From Ceriagrion tenellum (lineage: Eukaryota; Arthropoda; Insecta; Odonata; Coenagrionidae), in contig OY720642.1 of assembly GCA_963169105.1 (NCBI GenBank), positions 19,338,965-19,402,964 of the forward strand: 64,000 nucleotides of DNA, in the 5' to 3' direction. Of this stretch, positions 48,866-60,439 are shown in pieces. The notes under the pieces are model-generated. The model saw nothing but the letters and a program-made list of their open reading frames with translations, ran no database searches and was not told the origin of the DNA. Each line of letters begins with the position of its first letter. Position 1 is the first letter of the stretch. The translations under genes were made by a program, and so were the position numbers.

Positions 48866-49312
48866 CTAGTGTCCAATGTGAGCGCCATTCTTCACACGGC
48901 CCACATCCAGTCGATAGACGAGTTCTTCCCATACATTGATCAGTGTGTCTGGAGTGATTGATGCCACAACTGATTCAATCCTGTTTCTTAAGTCGGGTAG
49001 GTCAGCTGATAGCGGAGGCACATACACATTACCCTTTATGAACCCCCAAATGTAAAAATCATACGGCGTCTGATCGGGCGAACGTGGAGGCCATGCGAAA
49101 CAAGCTCTGTCATCCGACCCCTGTCGGCCAATCCAGCGGCTGTGTACAACGTCGTTTAACCAATCGCGTACTGAGCTATGCCAGTGAGATCACGCACCAT
49201 CTTGTTGCCAAATTAAGTTCTCTGGTTCATCATCTTGCAGTTGAGGGATGAGCCATTGTTGTAGCGCATTTAGATGAGAAACACCAGTTACAGTTACTTC
49301 TCCGAAAAGGAA
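48866..49312 (-). pseudogene. Mariner-like transposase, C-terminal half, broken
   Basis: Minus-strand translation reads NLIWQQDGA, a stop, HWHSSVRDWLND, RWIGRQGSDD, then WPPRSPDQTPYDFYIWGFIK, NVYVPPLSADLPDLRNRIES and ends VGRVKNGAHIGH-stop at 48866. These are the second-Asp (QQDGA) and third-acidic (SPDxTPxDFxxWG) motifs of the mariner DDD family. In that family the enzyme cuts and pastes at TA sites. The stop right after QQDGA and the loss of about half the usual ~340 residues make it nonfunctional. Confidence 0.85.
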
Positions 49313-49354
49313 AGATATTCTATACCCCGATATTCAGTTTGAAACACCCTGCAT

Positions 49355-50897
49355 TAGTAAATAGTGGCTGAGTGCGCGGAACTAGGATTGGCCATTATGT
49401 GGGAAAAATCAGCGTGTTTGTTAATATTAAAGAGGGTGCCACAATACTCGGGAATTGAGCGGCAACCATATATGTCACTTTTCTGCACGTCGCCGAAAGC
49501 TGGTTTTATCAAACATATGGATAAAAACATTCACGAAATGGAGTGGGTTCATTTTCCATAACGTAGTATGATAAAATTGTAACCAAAAGTTATATACTCT
49601 TACGGCTAGTGTTACTACGTGTGTAATACATTTGCAAAATTTATTTGCACTCTTAAGGCAAGTTTCACCGTATTTTATGGGAAGGGGTGGCATCGTGTGA
49701 TGAATCTTTTTCTATATTATTTCATAATGATCCTGAGCTTTTCCCCCGGTAATATGGCTTGAGTTATTAATGTGCAATTGACTGTAAGCGTCAATTGAAA
49801 CGTGACGACGTTTTAAGAGCACTGTTTTTTGTTTGGTTTCAAATGAATGCTTTTTCGAGGTCGAATCCATTTTTGCCCTCAATTCATTTATTATTTGATC
49901 AAGAAGAGAACTGTACATATTTATTTTGAGTCCTTTGCTGTTGTTACGTTCGAAGAATTTTGGAGGAAAGGATTGTACTGTGAAGTCCTGTATTCGCTTT
50001 AATTTTCACGACAGTGGGTCCTTGGTAAATCTTGTGAATCAAAATTATCTGATGTGCCAAAAAGTGGGTGTAAAAAAGGTGCCTATACTATCCTTTCCTC
50101 CGAATCCATTTGCATAAACTTTTCCTACGTCCATTGAAACTGGCGAAGTTGTTTAACTTCTCTTTAGTTATTCGATTTTTGCCCACACCTCTTTTCCGAT
50201 CAAATTTTTTTTGGCTTCAAGTTGTGATTTAGTACATTTTTCTATTGCTCGAATTGAAACGTTGCTAAAATCAAAAAGGAGAATGGTTTTTCATTCCATT
50301 ATGAAACTAGCCCCTCCTGAACGAACGTTGTAAATTTTAAACATTTATTCTGCGAAAATCACGAATGAACTTCCTTTGGACAATTTGATGCGCCCTCTTC
50401 GCTTTTTCGCATATTTCATCCATAGAATCAGTCATCGCTTTCGTTGGAAGCCATTCTCAATCGTCAAGCACGGACTTCCTTTACTTTCCTGCTTATTCAC
50501 CGATCAAACACTTTGAAAGCGGTCGTTATTTCCTAGATATCATTTCCGATAGAAAGAGCAAGAGTGCAATCCCACCCATCGTAACTTCATCCCTTGCCAT
50601 TGTGTTGACAATGAATGGAAGCAGCTGATTTTCTTAGGGCCAACTCCACCCCTTTGATGATATGATTGGACGTCGATTGATTATTCCCACATGTGGTACA
50701 CGCATGAGTGATATCATGTCTTCAGTGTTATGTTTATTGTTGTATTTCCGTCAGAGTTTGATGTAAGTCTGCCAGGAGAGTGAAGAGAAAAATTTAAACT
50801 TGTTGTTTCATGTTATACGACGAGTTATTTTGTAATGAATGGAAGGAATTAATGCCAATAAAAACTTTAAACGAATAAGAAAATATTACAATTTTAA
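49355..50897. other. No gene or repeat seen
   Basis: AT-rich sequence with short frames only. Confidence 0.35.
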
Positions 50898-53199
50898 AAT
50901 TTCGGAGGTTTCAAATTTCATCTTCAAAATTCCTCTCCCGTCTTCCAAGAGTCAATGGTTTACGTAGACGCGGAGAGTACTTGTAAAGCTTTTCTTTCGA
51001 TCGTACATTCCAGGATTAATAAATATATCCCAAGTAAAGGAAAAAAAGAGAGCAGTGAACCGAGAGGATACGACGCGGAAGTGAGAAAATCGCTGAGGCG
51101 ACAGAGAGCATGCCACGCCAAGATGAAAAAAAAATCGGTGCGGATGTATCCACTGAAGATCGCGAGTTAATTATTGTAAAATATAAGTTGCCTAAAGCCG
51201 CTACAAAGGAAGCGTTTAGGAATGTATTCATGGATTTCAAGAGGAAAGCACTTTTAGAACAGTTAGGGGATAACCCAAAAGAATTTTGGTTATACGTAAG
51301 GGAAGTTCAAGGCATAAGATCCACAGTCAATCCACTGAGAAACTCCAATGGCGAAGTACTGACAAACAGCTCGGACAGAGCTGACTTATTAAACTCCTTC
51401 TTCCAAAGCGTGTTCACCAAGTCTTCGCAGAATACATCTGTGACGCTAAACGATCGTTACCGGCAAACGATGTCTCCAATTGATATTTGTGCTCGCGGAT
51501 TAGAAAATTTGTTGAAATCACTCGGTCCAAATAAGTCACCCGGTCCTGAAGGAATTCCTTCCCGCGCGTATAGAAAACTAGCTGCAGATTTAGCCCCCTA
51601 TTTGCAGATAATGTTTAGAAAATTCATCAAGGAATTGCTTAGTTCCCAAATATTGGAAAATTGCCAATGTAACGCCCATATTAAAAAGGGGTGATAAGGA
51701 ACAGCCATCAGATTACAGACCGATATTCCTAACATCTATCTCATGCAAAGTCCTCGAACATATAATAGTATGCTCAGTCATGAAACACCTAGATACGCAG
51801 AACTTGCTGATAAAAGCACAACACGGATTCAGGAAAGGAAGATCTTGCGAAACTCAGCTAGCACTGTTTACCCACGATATTTTACTCTCCGGTGAAGATA
51901 ACGTTCCAGTTGACGCGATTTTTCTGGACTTTAATAAAGCATTTTATAAAGTGTCCCACAAAAAATTATTAATTAAACTAAAATCATGCGGCTTAGACGA
52001 CGATGTAATTTCCTAGATCAGAGAATTCCTAACCAATCGTGTGCAGAGAGTAGTATTAGACGGTGCCATCTCCAATGAGGTTCGGGTGTCCCACAGGGGA
52101 GTGTCATTGGTCCACTTCTGATCCTCCTGTATATTAACGATATTGCTGGAGTAGTAGACAGTAAACTTCGGCTATTTGCGGACGATGCCGTAGTGTACAG
52201 GGAAATCCGTAACGATAATGATAAGGAAGCGTTAGCGAAGGACCTCAAGGCAAATCAAGCGTGGTGCGATGCGTGGCAACTAGCATTTTAAATTTGAAAA
52301 AAAATGTGTAGCAATGAACTTCTGGATTAGGAAAAACTACCCTCAGTACAGTTATTACGTACAAAATACCCAATTAGAGACTGTAGAATCTGTAAAATAC
52401 CTTGTAGTTAAACTAACTAATGATCTCTCGCGGAGCAAACATATTCGGAAAATAACTGGTCAGGCTAATAATAAATTGGGATTTGTTAAAGGGTACTAGG
52501 AAAGTACGACGATTGAGTTAGAGAAATCTGCTACTTCTCCCTTGTTAGACCCCACTTAGAATACGCTGCTGAGCTTGGGATTCTCATGAGGTAGGCTTAA
52601 AGACAGAGTTAGAACGCGTGCAGAGAAGATCAGCAAGATACGTGAAAGGCCGTTATGATAGTCTCGTTAGTGTAACTGACCTCTTGCAAAAATTAGGATG
52701 GGAATCGCTATCAGATCGTCGATTGAAAATTAGACTCAATGTTTTAAGTGAATTCAAAACCGATTTATTTGCAAAAGAATTTTTCGATATCTTACGAACT
52801 CCAACATACTACGGTGGAGCAGACCATAAAAATAAAATAAGGGAAATAGATTGTAGAACAGAAAGGTTTAAAATGTCGTTTTCCCCTCGATCAATAAGAG
52901 ACCACAATGCCTGCGTTGACATTTAGATGTAGGTTAGTTGACAGGTAATGTAGCTGATTAATGCATGTTTCTAAATCTGCCGAGTAGTGCTAACACCATG
53001 TTTTGTATGTTCCCAGAATGACTCTAGTTTCACGTTTACGTAGTTACATTAAAAATTCATTTTGTGGTTTCTGTAGCATGCCCATATGTGGAGCATGTTG
53101 GTAAAGTAAATTTCTTCACTGTAGTTCATGTTGGTGATAAATCACCCCTTGCCAAACACCCCTGTGGTGGCTAGCAGTGTATAAGTAGGTGTAAATGAA
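50898..53199 (+). mobile_element. CR1-group LINE, lineage B, long but 5' truncated and broken
   Basis: About 2.3 kb cover the linker after the endonuclease, the whole reverse transcriptase and the 3' end. In order: FLSIVHSRINKYIPS (near 50990), GDNPKEFWLYVREVQGIRST, NKSPGPEGIPSR (51530), SCKVLEHIIV, QHGFRKGRSCETQLALFTHD, AIFLDFNKAFYKVSHKKL, the catalytic FADD at 52175-52186, QRRSARYVKGRYDSLVSVTD, and the C-terminal NKIREIDCRTERFKMSFSPR ending at 52925. Breaks include a TAG at 52014 where related proteins have Trp, and frameshifts near 51105, 51655, 52085, 52295 and 52500. The 3' part ends GGTGATAAATCACCCCTTGC ... GTAGGTGTAAATG. No endonuclease remains in the window. Confidence 0.9.
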
Positions 53200-53879
53200 G
53201 GGACTTTGACTTCGCAGTTTTCTATATACATAATAGTATTCGCCATTGGTGTTTTTCTGTTGCTTGCGTGATTCGATATCTCGTACGTGTCGCGCGGCTA
53301 CGTAGTCTATTGAGGACAATTGTATCTCCTTTCCGAATTATGCTGATTAATTTCTTGTGAAAGATGATTAAATATTTGACCACTAGTCTTAATATCATTC
53401 GTTTCCAATTGTCTGGTATTGATCGAATCTGCTTGTTGGTAATAGTGTCCTGAAAACGTAATAGTGATATCGGATATTTGTGGATATTACTTATCTTCTA
53501 ACAGGAATTATTCATCTCCTTGACGCTATTTTTGTCCGAAACATCCCCTCCGATTTCAAGTTAAGTTTAAATTTGTTATTGATCAAGGTCCCACGGGGAA
53601 TGCTCTTTATGAGTTTCTTCGCATAGTTACGTCTCGCCTAATATTCATTTCCATTGAAACTCTTGGCATCTTCGTTTGCCTTCTATTGCGCCGATATTCC
53701 TATTTTTCTCCTCCCTCCCCGACGATTGGTATATGCTATAAACTGCAAGATGGTATTGACGTTATCAACTGCAAGATGGTCATTTATTATATTATTTTAC
53801 CCTTCTTCTTTCGAAAGGCTGACGGAGGCTGACGAATCGTTAAAGACTCTTAGACTTTTTCCCTGTTAATTATATATGA
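53200..53879. other. No gene seen
   Basis: AT-rich sequence. AACTGCAAGATGGT occurs twice about 26 bases apart near 53740-53780, a minor local duplication. Confidence 0.35.
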
Positions 53880-54123
53880 GGACCCCAGAAGTCAAGGGGT
53901 CTAAGTAACAAAACCATTGTTTAGAGTAAACTTCAGTCAAAGTTGAAAATGTTTGGTACAACTCACTGAGTGGTTAAGCGGCATTACCCTAGATAGCAGC
54001 ACCTATCAAGAAAATCACTTGGATCCCTTTACCACCTGAAAGATTAATATTTTCACATTCCATTCCTGTACCTAACTTATTTTTTTCAAAAATGTCACTT
54101 AGACCCCTTGACTTCTGGGGTCC
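53880..54123. mobile_element. 244-bp MITE with 30-bp terminal inverted repeats
   Basis: The left end GGACCCCAGAAGTCAAGGGG TCTAAGTAAC (53880-53909) matches the reverse complement of 54094-54123 at 29 of 30 positions. The 184-bp interior is AT-rich with no frame. ATAT-containing flanks on both sides may be the target duplication, but its length is unclear. The superfamily is not identified. Confidence 0.85.
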
Positions 54124-54289
54124 ACATATGTTTGCTGTAGTTAATTATTTTGCTGACCATTGTTAGCCATGCCGTTTACCAGTGGCTTCATGTCAAAATA
54201 GCCGGTGTCCGTGCACTCCATCCCTCACGTCATTGTTGAGATCCGCGCGATTCAACCTGCCTACTAGCTGCGTACAAGCTGTAGACAAG

Positions 54290-54986
54290 TCGGAGTAAAC
54301 ATAAAATCTTCAAATACAGAACAATATCTTGGAATTACCTTAACTTCAGATATATCGTGGGGAACACACATACAAAACATATGCGGCACAGCATTAAAAA
54401 ATCTAGGTTTTGTTAATCGTATAATAGGAAGGTCCTCGGGTGAAAAAGTAAAAGAGAGATGCCACTTCGCTCTGGTTTGGCCATACCTTGAATACGCCGT
54501 GAGCATTTGGGACCCTGGTCATGAAGATTTAACCAAAAAAATTTACAAAATACAAAGAAAAGCAGCACGCTTCGTTAAAAACTGCTACGAACGAACATAT
54601 AGTGTTACACAACTGTTAGAGGAATTAAGGTGGGAACCCCTGGAGACTCGGAGGCTGCACGCTAGGCTTGCGCTGCTTGATAAATTCAGAACTGATATTT
54701 TTCAGAGCGACACAGAGAATATTATCATGACTCCTCACTACATATCCAGGTCTGACATGTGAAAAAATAAGAGAGATGCTCTGCCGAACAGATAGGTACA
54801 ATAACTCGTTCTTTCCGCGCACAATGAGCGACCACAATAAAGATTGAGCTCCACTAAATGTACTCCTATAATTCATGTCGCCATTTCCCCTCCAAAACCT
54901 TTACATCTTTACACGGTTGGTGACCTACCACCCCCTGCCACACGCCCAAGCGGTGGCTCGCGGGGTAGTATGTAGATGTAGATGTA
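54290..54986 (+). mobile_element. CR1-group LINE, lineage A, 3' third
   Basis: An open frame from 54295 encodes VNIKSSNTEQYLGITLTSDI, the ALVWPYLEYAVSIWDPGHED motif, then IYKIQRKAARFVKNCYERTY and LLEELRWEPLETRRLHARLA. A small deletion at the SRSD(R)C point (TCTGACATGTG) breaks the last ~30 codons, which are intact in the copy at 19872. The untranslated part and tail ATGTAGATGTAGATGTA follow. It is truncated just after the reverse transcriptase catalytic region. Confidence 0.88.
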
Positions 54987-54989
54987 TAG

Positions 54990-55460
54990 AGCCGATCCCT
55001 CCCGATTGTGTCTAGGTTTCGCCTTCCGTCGGCCCTCCCACCGCCCCCGAGCGTCTCGAGTCTCCGTGCACCACTTCTCTCCTCCGATCTGCCTCCTCCT
55101 CCCTCGTCTTAAATCTTCCTCCCCTCGCGGCACTTTCCCTTCGGCGGCGTCAGCGGCATGAAAGGGCTGCTGCTACGCCCCTTTCCCATCCAAACTCCCT
55201 CACTTACCCCCTCCTTCACGCCCCCGCCGCACCCGAGTGGATGCCATGCGGACGAGAGAGCAACCACGTGCGACCGATAGGGATAATTTTTTCCCGGGTG
55301 CCGGGATGCGGCGGTGCTCCTAGGGTTCCTTCCTCCGCGGTGCCTGCTTTTAATTGCGTCACGTGCTCCGGATTTATTTCGGAGAAGTGGGGATTTATAT
55401 TTTGTGGCAAGTGTGTCCGCGACGCCACCCGTTCTCGACCGCTGCGCCACGGGCTAGCCC
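54990..55460. other. GC-rich block, no supported gene
   Basis: Starts directly after the LINE tail. CpG- and pyrimidine-rich; overlapping frames on both strands (largest 113 codons, minus, 55109-55450) give Arg/Gly/Pro-rich products. Possible regulatory island. Confidence 0.35.
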
Positions 55461-57351
55461 CAAATGTTATGAACTGAATTGCGTAGTCAGTGTTTTGACC
55501 CTCTCTTCACAGATTTGTGGCTTGCAATTTTCAGTTTTCAGTACTAAAAGTTTCCATGAGAGGGTGTAGTATTTGAACAAATATCCCATTAGCAAATTCC
55601 CTTATTCTTTATCGAAGATGTAGTAGTCATTGCTGCAAGCCTTCCTGTCTGTCGTCTCCGTGGGCGGGGAATACCTAAGTTAGGAGTGGAAGGCGTCGTT
55701 TAGAATTCTGGACGTAGAATTGGGAGTCGCTTATCCTATTATTTATTATAATTTTCGGTGACAATATTATTCCATGTGCAGTTCGCGTAGTTGGATTCGA
55801 ATCACCATTTTTATTGCGATTACTATTGTTCCAATATTTTGACAACATTATCCTAAAGTACCGTTCGTTATTGTGTCGTGCCAGAAGCTAACAATGTGTT
55901 GTATTACTATGTACAATGGTGTAACTAGGTACATTCTATTCCTCTAAATGAAAAAAAAAAAATTGTTCTCTCTCCTTATTATATTCTTACTGATTCTCTT
56001 GTGGACATGATTAATGCTAGGTTCATTTATGCCGGGTGAAGTTAACAATTTGCTGAAGCCCCTCCGTAATTCGTACTCAATTTTACTTTCTCTTGGTGAG
56101 ATTTCAAGTTTTAGAGATGGTAGTTTCTTCCAACAGACCATAAATATTTGAAAATTGCTATCGCAGAAAACAGAGAAACAACGCTGTCTTATTGCAAATG
56201 TATAGCTCGCTTCCCAGTCTCTTGGTTTAAATAAATTACCCTAACATCTGTCACTTCATTTATCAGAAATTTATGGCAATAGCCGGTGGTCGGAGGGTTT
56301 TTATGAGCGAATTGTGAGAGAAGCCGGAAATCTGCAATCTATTTCAAATGCGACGACTTCTAAGGCAGTCGATAAAATTGCTCTTTCGAATCAAACCGCT
56401 ATAATTTATTCGTCTAAATCATTTTCCTCGTTTTCATATTCATTTTGCGTTAAACTGACAAATTTGTGTCGGAATCCTGTATTGTACCCTCAGGTATTAG
56501 AGGACCATTGCTTTCTTTTACAAATGTACTCCCGATTTTTTTTCACGGAAAGTGATGCTTCTAAAAAAAGTAATATTACATCCCAGGGTTGGAGGGTGTG
56601 ACTTCACGTGCGTGAACTGCTTACTTTGTGAGGTTTAATATTCAGCCTGCAAAATGCTGATGCCACTTCAGATTTGTGGTGTCTTTTGTCAATGTAGTAC
56701 CTTATGTTATTACTTCCTCATTGGCACATCCATGTCGAATATAATTCGTAAGGATAACATTAACTGTTTCCTTAGCACTGGGTAGTTTTCCACCGGGTGG
56801 CATTTATGGAATGTGTAAGCATTGCTTTTTAGAAAGCACAGCTGTCGATATTATATGGAGCTCTGGCATTTTCGTTTTCCTCTCGTTTGATATCATGGTT
56901 TTGGACCAGTAAACTTAGTTGAACTTGGTGTGCTTCAGTGGTTTTATGTTTTAATGCTCGACAAATGTTAAACTACAACTCGTCTCGCTTCCTTTAGAAC
57001 TTGCCATGCCCGTCTTGCCTGCAAGAAAGCGTAACGATTTTCCCTGGTTCGAGCGCTCTGCAATGCCGTTGCCAAATTGCAATCGACCTTGAGAGCCAGC
57101 GGTAGGGGTCGAGGAATTTTCGGTGCCATTTGTGTGCGATTGGCCGCACGAATTTGATCCGAATTCGCGTTCTTTGTTCTCGACCGCGGTTCATCCGATC
57201 GTTTTTTTTACAGAAATAGTATCTTGATGTTCCGTGCTTGCTTGAAGGGCGTTGAACCGTATGTTTTACATTTCAACCTCAGTCTAGCGTTGGTGAACCA
57301 TTGCAATATATTACGATGAGTATCGTTTACGTTTTTTTTACTTTTTCCTAG
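55461..57351. other. No gene or repeat seen
   Basis: AT-rich sequence with short frames; an A11 run at 55951-55961. Confidence 0.35.
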
Positions 57352-57429
57352 TGTAGACTTCTCATTGTAATTATTCGGTAGTTTTTGTCGGATTAAAGAC
57401 CAAGTATTATAATTATTGTTGGTATCTTG
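57352..57429 (+). other. Possible noncoding exon between strong splice signals
   Basis: A long pyrimidine tract ending TTTTTTTTACTTTTTCCTAG precedes the segment, and CTTG|GTAAGTATT follows it. All three frames contain a stop, so it could only be a 5' untranslated or noncoding-RNA exon. Splice signals alone produce false positives in this much DNA. Confidence 0.2.
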
Positions 57430-57839
57430 GTAAGTATTTGATCACTTTATTTAAATATTATATTAGACATCCATTGTTTGCGGTATTAAATATTCCATTA
57501 TAGCAATATGAAATATGTATGTACATTTCTGCGTCTGAATATTAGTGAAAATAAAATTTATGGAAATCTTAAGGTAAATTTTAAAATTGTCCTCATTCAT
57601 CACGAACTTTTTGCGTTAGATTCGAAGTTCTTTTATGTGCAATTTACTTGACTAGTCAAAGAGCCCGACAAGTCATTGAAATGCTATCTTCTCATTCACG
57701 TTTCTCGTGTAGTGAGATGATTTGTCTAGCTTCGTATTCGTGTGAAACTAATTCCAAAACCCGTCTCTCCTTTGGCTGTGGGAAGCTCATTACAATTTTC
57801 AGTCTGGAAACGGTGATTGTCGGCTATAACTTATAGGCG

Positions 57840-58177
57840 ACTTAAATCACAGTCGCGAGTTTGTGATACTCGGCCTGAGAGTGCCGCGGCGAATGAACCC
57901 GTGCGCCGGCCGTCCCTCTTTTCGCATCTCTCCGCACCACCGTCCCTTCCGTTTTTCCTTCGCTCATATCTCTCCTCTGCCGCACCTGTGCCGAAAAAAC
58001 GCATTCGTACCACCTTCAGGGGGTTTAACCCACTTACGCTGAAGTGCTCCTCCCCCATCCTCATTGTCGGCACTCGTAAATTTCCCTTCGTATCCCTTCA
58101 CTCGCGTCTTTTTAACGTGCCGGTGTACGTGTGTGTGTGTCCCGGTGGCTACATATGTATACGCAAACACACGCTTC
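57840..58177. other. GC-rich block upstream of a TATA box
   Basis: CpG-rich sequence. A 187-codon + strand frame (57817-58380) begins here and crosses the TATA box at 58178. Its product is Ser/Arg/Pro-rich with no known domain, so I treat it as a by-product of composition. Confidence 0.35.
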
Positions 58178-58185
58178 TATATAAA
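58178..58185 (+). promoter_or_regulatory. TATA box candidate
   Basis: TATATAAA lies within a GC/CpG-rich block, which makes it stand out. A start site would be expected near 58208-58213; no strong initiator is seen there. The following ~600 bases stay GC-rich up to a donor-like GAG|GTGAAT at 58806, which would fit a long 5' noncoding exon. Confidence 0.3.
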
Positions 58186-58209
58186 CGCGGGCGGACTCTG
58201 CTGTCCGCC

Positions 58210-58806
58210 GCCAGACAGCGCAGCGGTGGCGTAGCGCGAGGGGAAAGAGGCAACCACGTCACATTGGGCGACGGAGGCAGTGAGAGCGTGCGCCTTGTCG
58301 CCTGCGGAGCGGCCGTGTGGGATAAGGGAAAGAGCTACTGCGCTGATTTGGCGACACGAGTGAGGGTCTCCCGCCTGTAGACATATCCATCCCCCCGATA
58401 TCATCACTCCTTTCGCGAACGAAAGGGTGCGCACCCGATTCGGCCGAAGGGGCGCGAGCTCTCATCGGGTGTGTCCGCACCCGGTGCGTGTCGTCGCCAC
58501 ACCCCCTCATCCTCACGCCTTGGGTGTGTATCAGACATGAGTGTTGGTCGTGGTGGGCGGCGGAGACGCGGACTATCGTGGACTAGGCGGGGGCGGTCCC
58601 CGTGCGCCGGTTGCCTCCGGGGGTGGAGGTGCGGGGGCGCGTCGGCGGCGGGGATTCGACTGCTGATTCAGAGGTGGGTGGTGTTGTGCGGAGGGAGGCC
58701 TTAGAGTGCGTCTTGTGTGCTCCCGTGTCGTGGCGAGCCGCAGCATTCACTACGTGTACGCCCCCCCCCCCCCCACACCCTGGCTTTGCGCCAGGGAGGG
58801 GAGGAG
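58210..58806 (+). other. GC-rich block downstream of the TATA box
   Basis: Dense CpG with a C-run near 58759-58774. Several overlapping frames (77-105 codons) code for Gly/Arg-rich sequence. Candidate 5' noncoding exon only; the promoter reading depends on the TATA match. Confidence 0.25.
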
Positions 58807-58810
58807 GTGA

Positions 58811-60430
58811 ATTTTCTCTAATACATGCCCTACTCTATTGTTTACGGAAAGTTGTGGGAACTGTGAATGTTAATGGATTGTGCAAGTACACAAATGAGCA
58901 TGAATGTATTAAATTTTGAAAGCTGTGCAGGCGTGCGTTAAATGTTTGGCTTTACTATATGTACTACGTTGACATTATGCTCATCACTATGGGGATGTGG
59001 TAGGGAGTGTTGAAATATCATTCATTTTCTTGTTCTCCTGAGTAAAAATTTGTGCTATCAATGTGTAAATACGCTGTAAATAGATTTTATGGGAGTTCAG
59101 CCGTGATTCTGTTTTGGTCAATTATGTGCGAGGGATGGATGAGTGTCAAACCTATCAGGCTTTGGTCATACTCACCGTTTTATCAGAATGGTCCTATCCT
59201 TCGGTGTGGTTAGGGAGATACATTATCTCGAGGGTGTCCACTCAAATCGGGTGCTCTGTTCCTTATCAGAGAGTTACTGTCTTGATGGCTTTATTCGTGT
59301 TTGGAGGGACCTTCATCCTAGTTCGAGTGACTCGGTTAAGTATGAGCTTTTCACATAAGATTATTTTTGACAAATCTTAAGTGTCTCGTTTCTCTTTTGT
59401 CTCATTCTGATAATTATTCTCTCTCACGGATCACGTATAATTCCTGCGTACTTTGTTTGACCCAGTTCTGTAAAAAGACGTTTATGACCTATTTACGTTT
59501 ACCCATTACCCGCGAATGCATTTACCTGCTCTCGTGTTTGCAGTGATTTCCACCACGTACCCGCGCCGTTTGAAAGATTATTCAGGGATATCGAAGCTTG
59601 CGGTGTTCCTCAATCTCGAGAGACTAATTCCAAGGCTCACATTTTCTAAGCCGTCTCATTTCAGTGTGCAGTTGTTTTTGAGGTAGGTCAGCCGAACGAT
59701 TGCTTGCGCGTTAGTAATGTACTGGCTAATGGTGAATTCTGCCTTAAACTAGGTTCTGTTATCGTGAAGTATTTTTTAATTCTCGTAATAACCGGAATAA
59801 TTTAGTTATGTGGCCTTCAGCTTGTGACAAATTCAAAATTTTCAATTTTTCTTTACATATCGAGTAGGTTTGTTATTATTTTTTTAAGTCAAAGTGAAAA
59901 CATTACAAACTGCTTTTCGTACATTTAGGTTTACAATGTTTTGGTATTACGGAGGAGAAATATATTTCCAGTCCTTATCTGTGTTATTTAAATTGAATGG
60001 TAGCACACTCCTAAGTGTGATAAAGAGCGCTTTAATTTAAGTATAATTCAAGTTTATCTTTGTGTATGAAAATGAAATGCAACATTTATTGACATGTGGG
60101 CATCGCATGCCGCTTTCGTGGTTACCCGTTATTGCTTTAATAGTTGCTGGTGGAATTTGAAAAAAAATCCTTTTTTTTGCGTTGATACCGTTTAGTTACA
60201 TGACAGTGATTGGGAGCCATTATCTCCGGAATTCCTGGTGAAATTAGCATCTTCTTTTCAACGGTTTCTTCAATCATCGGTTATGGCGAACGCTATAAAA
60301 ATCGATGGAAAGGGAATTTTGGCTGCTGCTTTCCCTTAGGCATGAGTTATCGTGCAATGCCCCGTTATTTATATTCTACTCTAAGAATACGCTTCCAGTG
60401 TGTGAAATGTCAACGTGTTGATTTTCCATC
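58811..60430. other. No gene or repeat seen
   Basis: AT-rich sequence with short frames only. Confidence 0.35.
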
Positions 60431-60439
60431 TCTCTCTCT

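Larger units (their letters stand above)
48480..49354 (-). mobile_element. Internally deleted mariner-like transposon
   Basis: The ends are near-identical inverted repeats: GGGTGTTTCAAAATGAAAAT at the left and GGGTGTTTCAAACTGAATAT as the reverse complement of the right. TA lies next to each end. The transposase remnant runs on the minus strand between them. The right end passes almost directly into the middle of the transposase, so the N-terminal half (DNA-binding region and first catalytic Asp) is missing. A LINE fragment is inserted at 48555-48827. The element is dead. Confidence 0.85.

Noticed and set aside
53970..54030. tRNA box-A-like GTGGTTAAGCGGCATTACCC
   Set aside because: No box B at the right distance, and it lies inside the 244-bp MITE.
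57817..58380. 187-codon + strand open frame
   Set aside because: Crosses the candidate TATA box in a GC-rich block, and the product is unlike any known protein.
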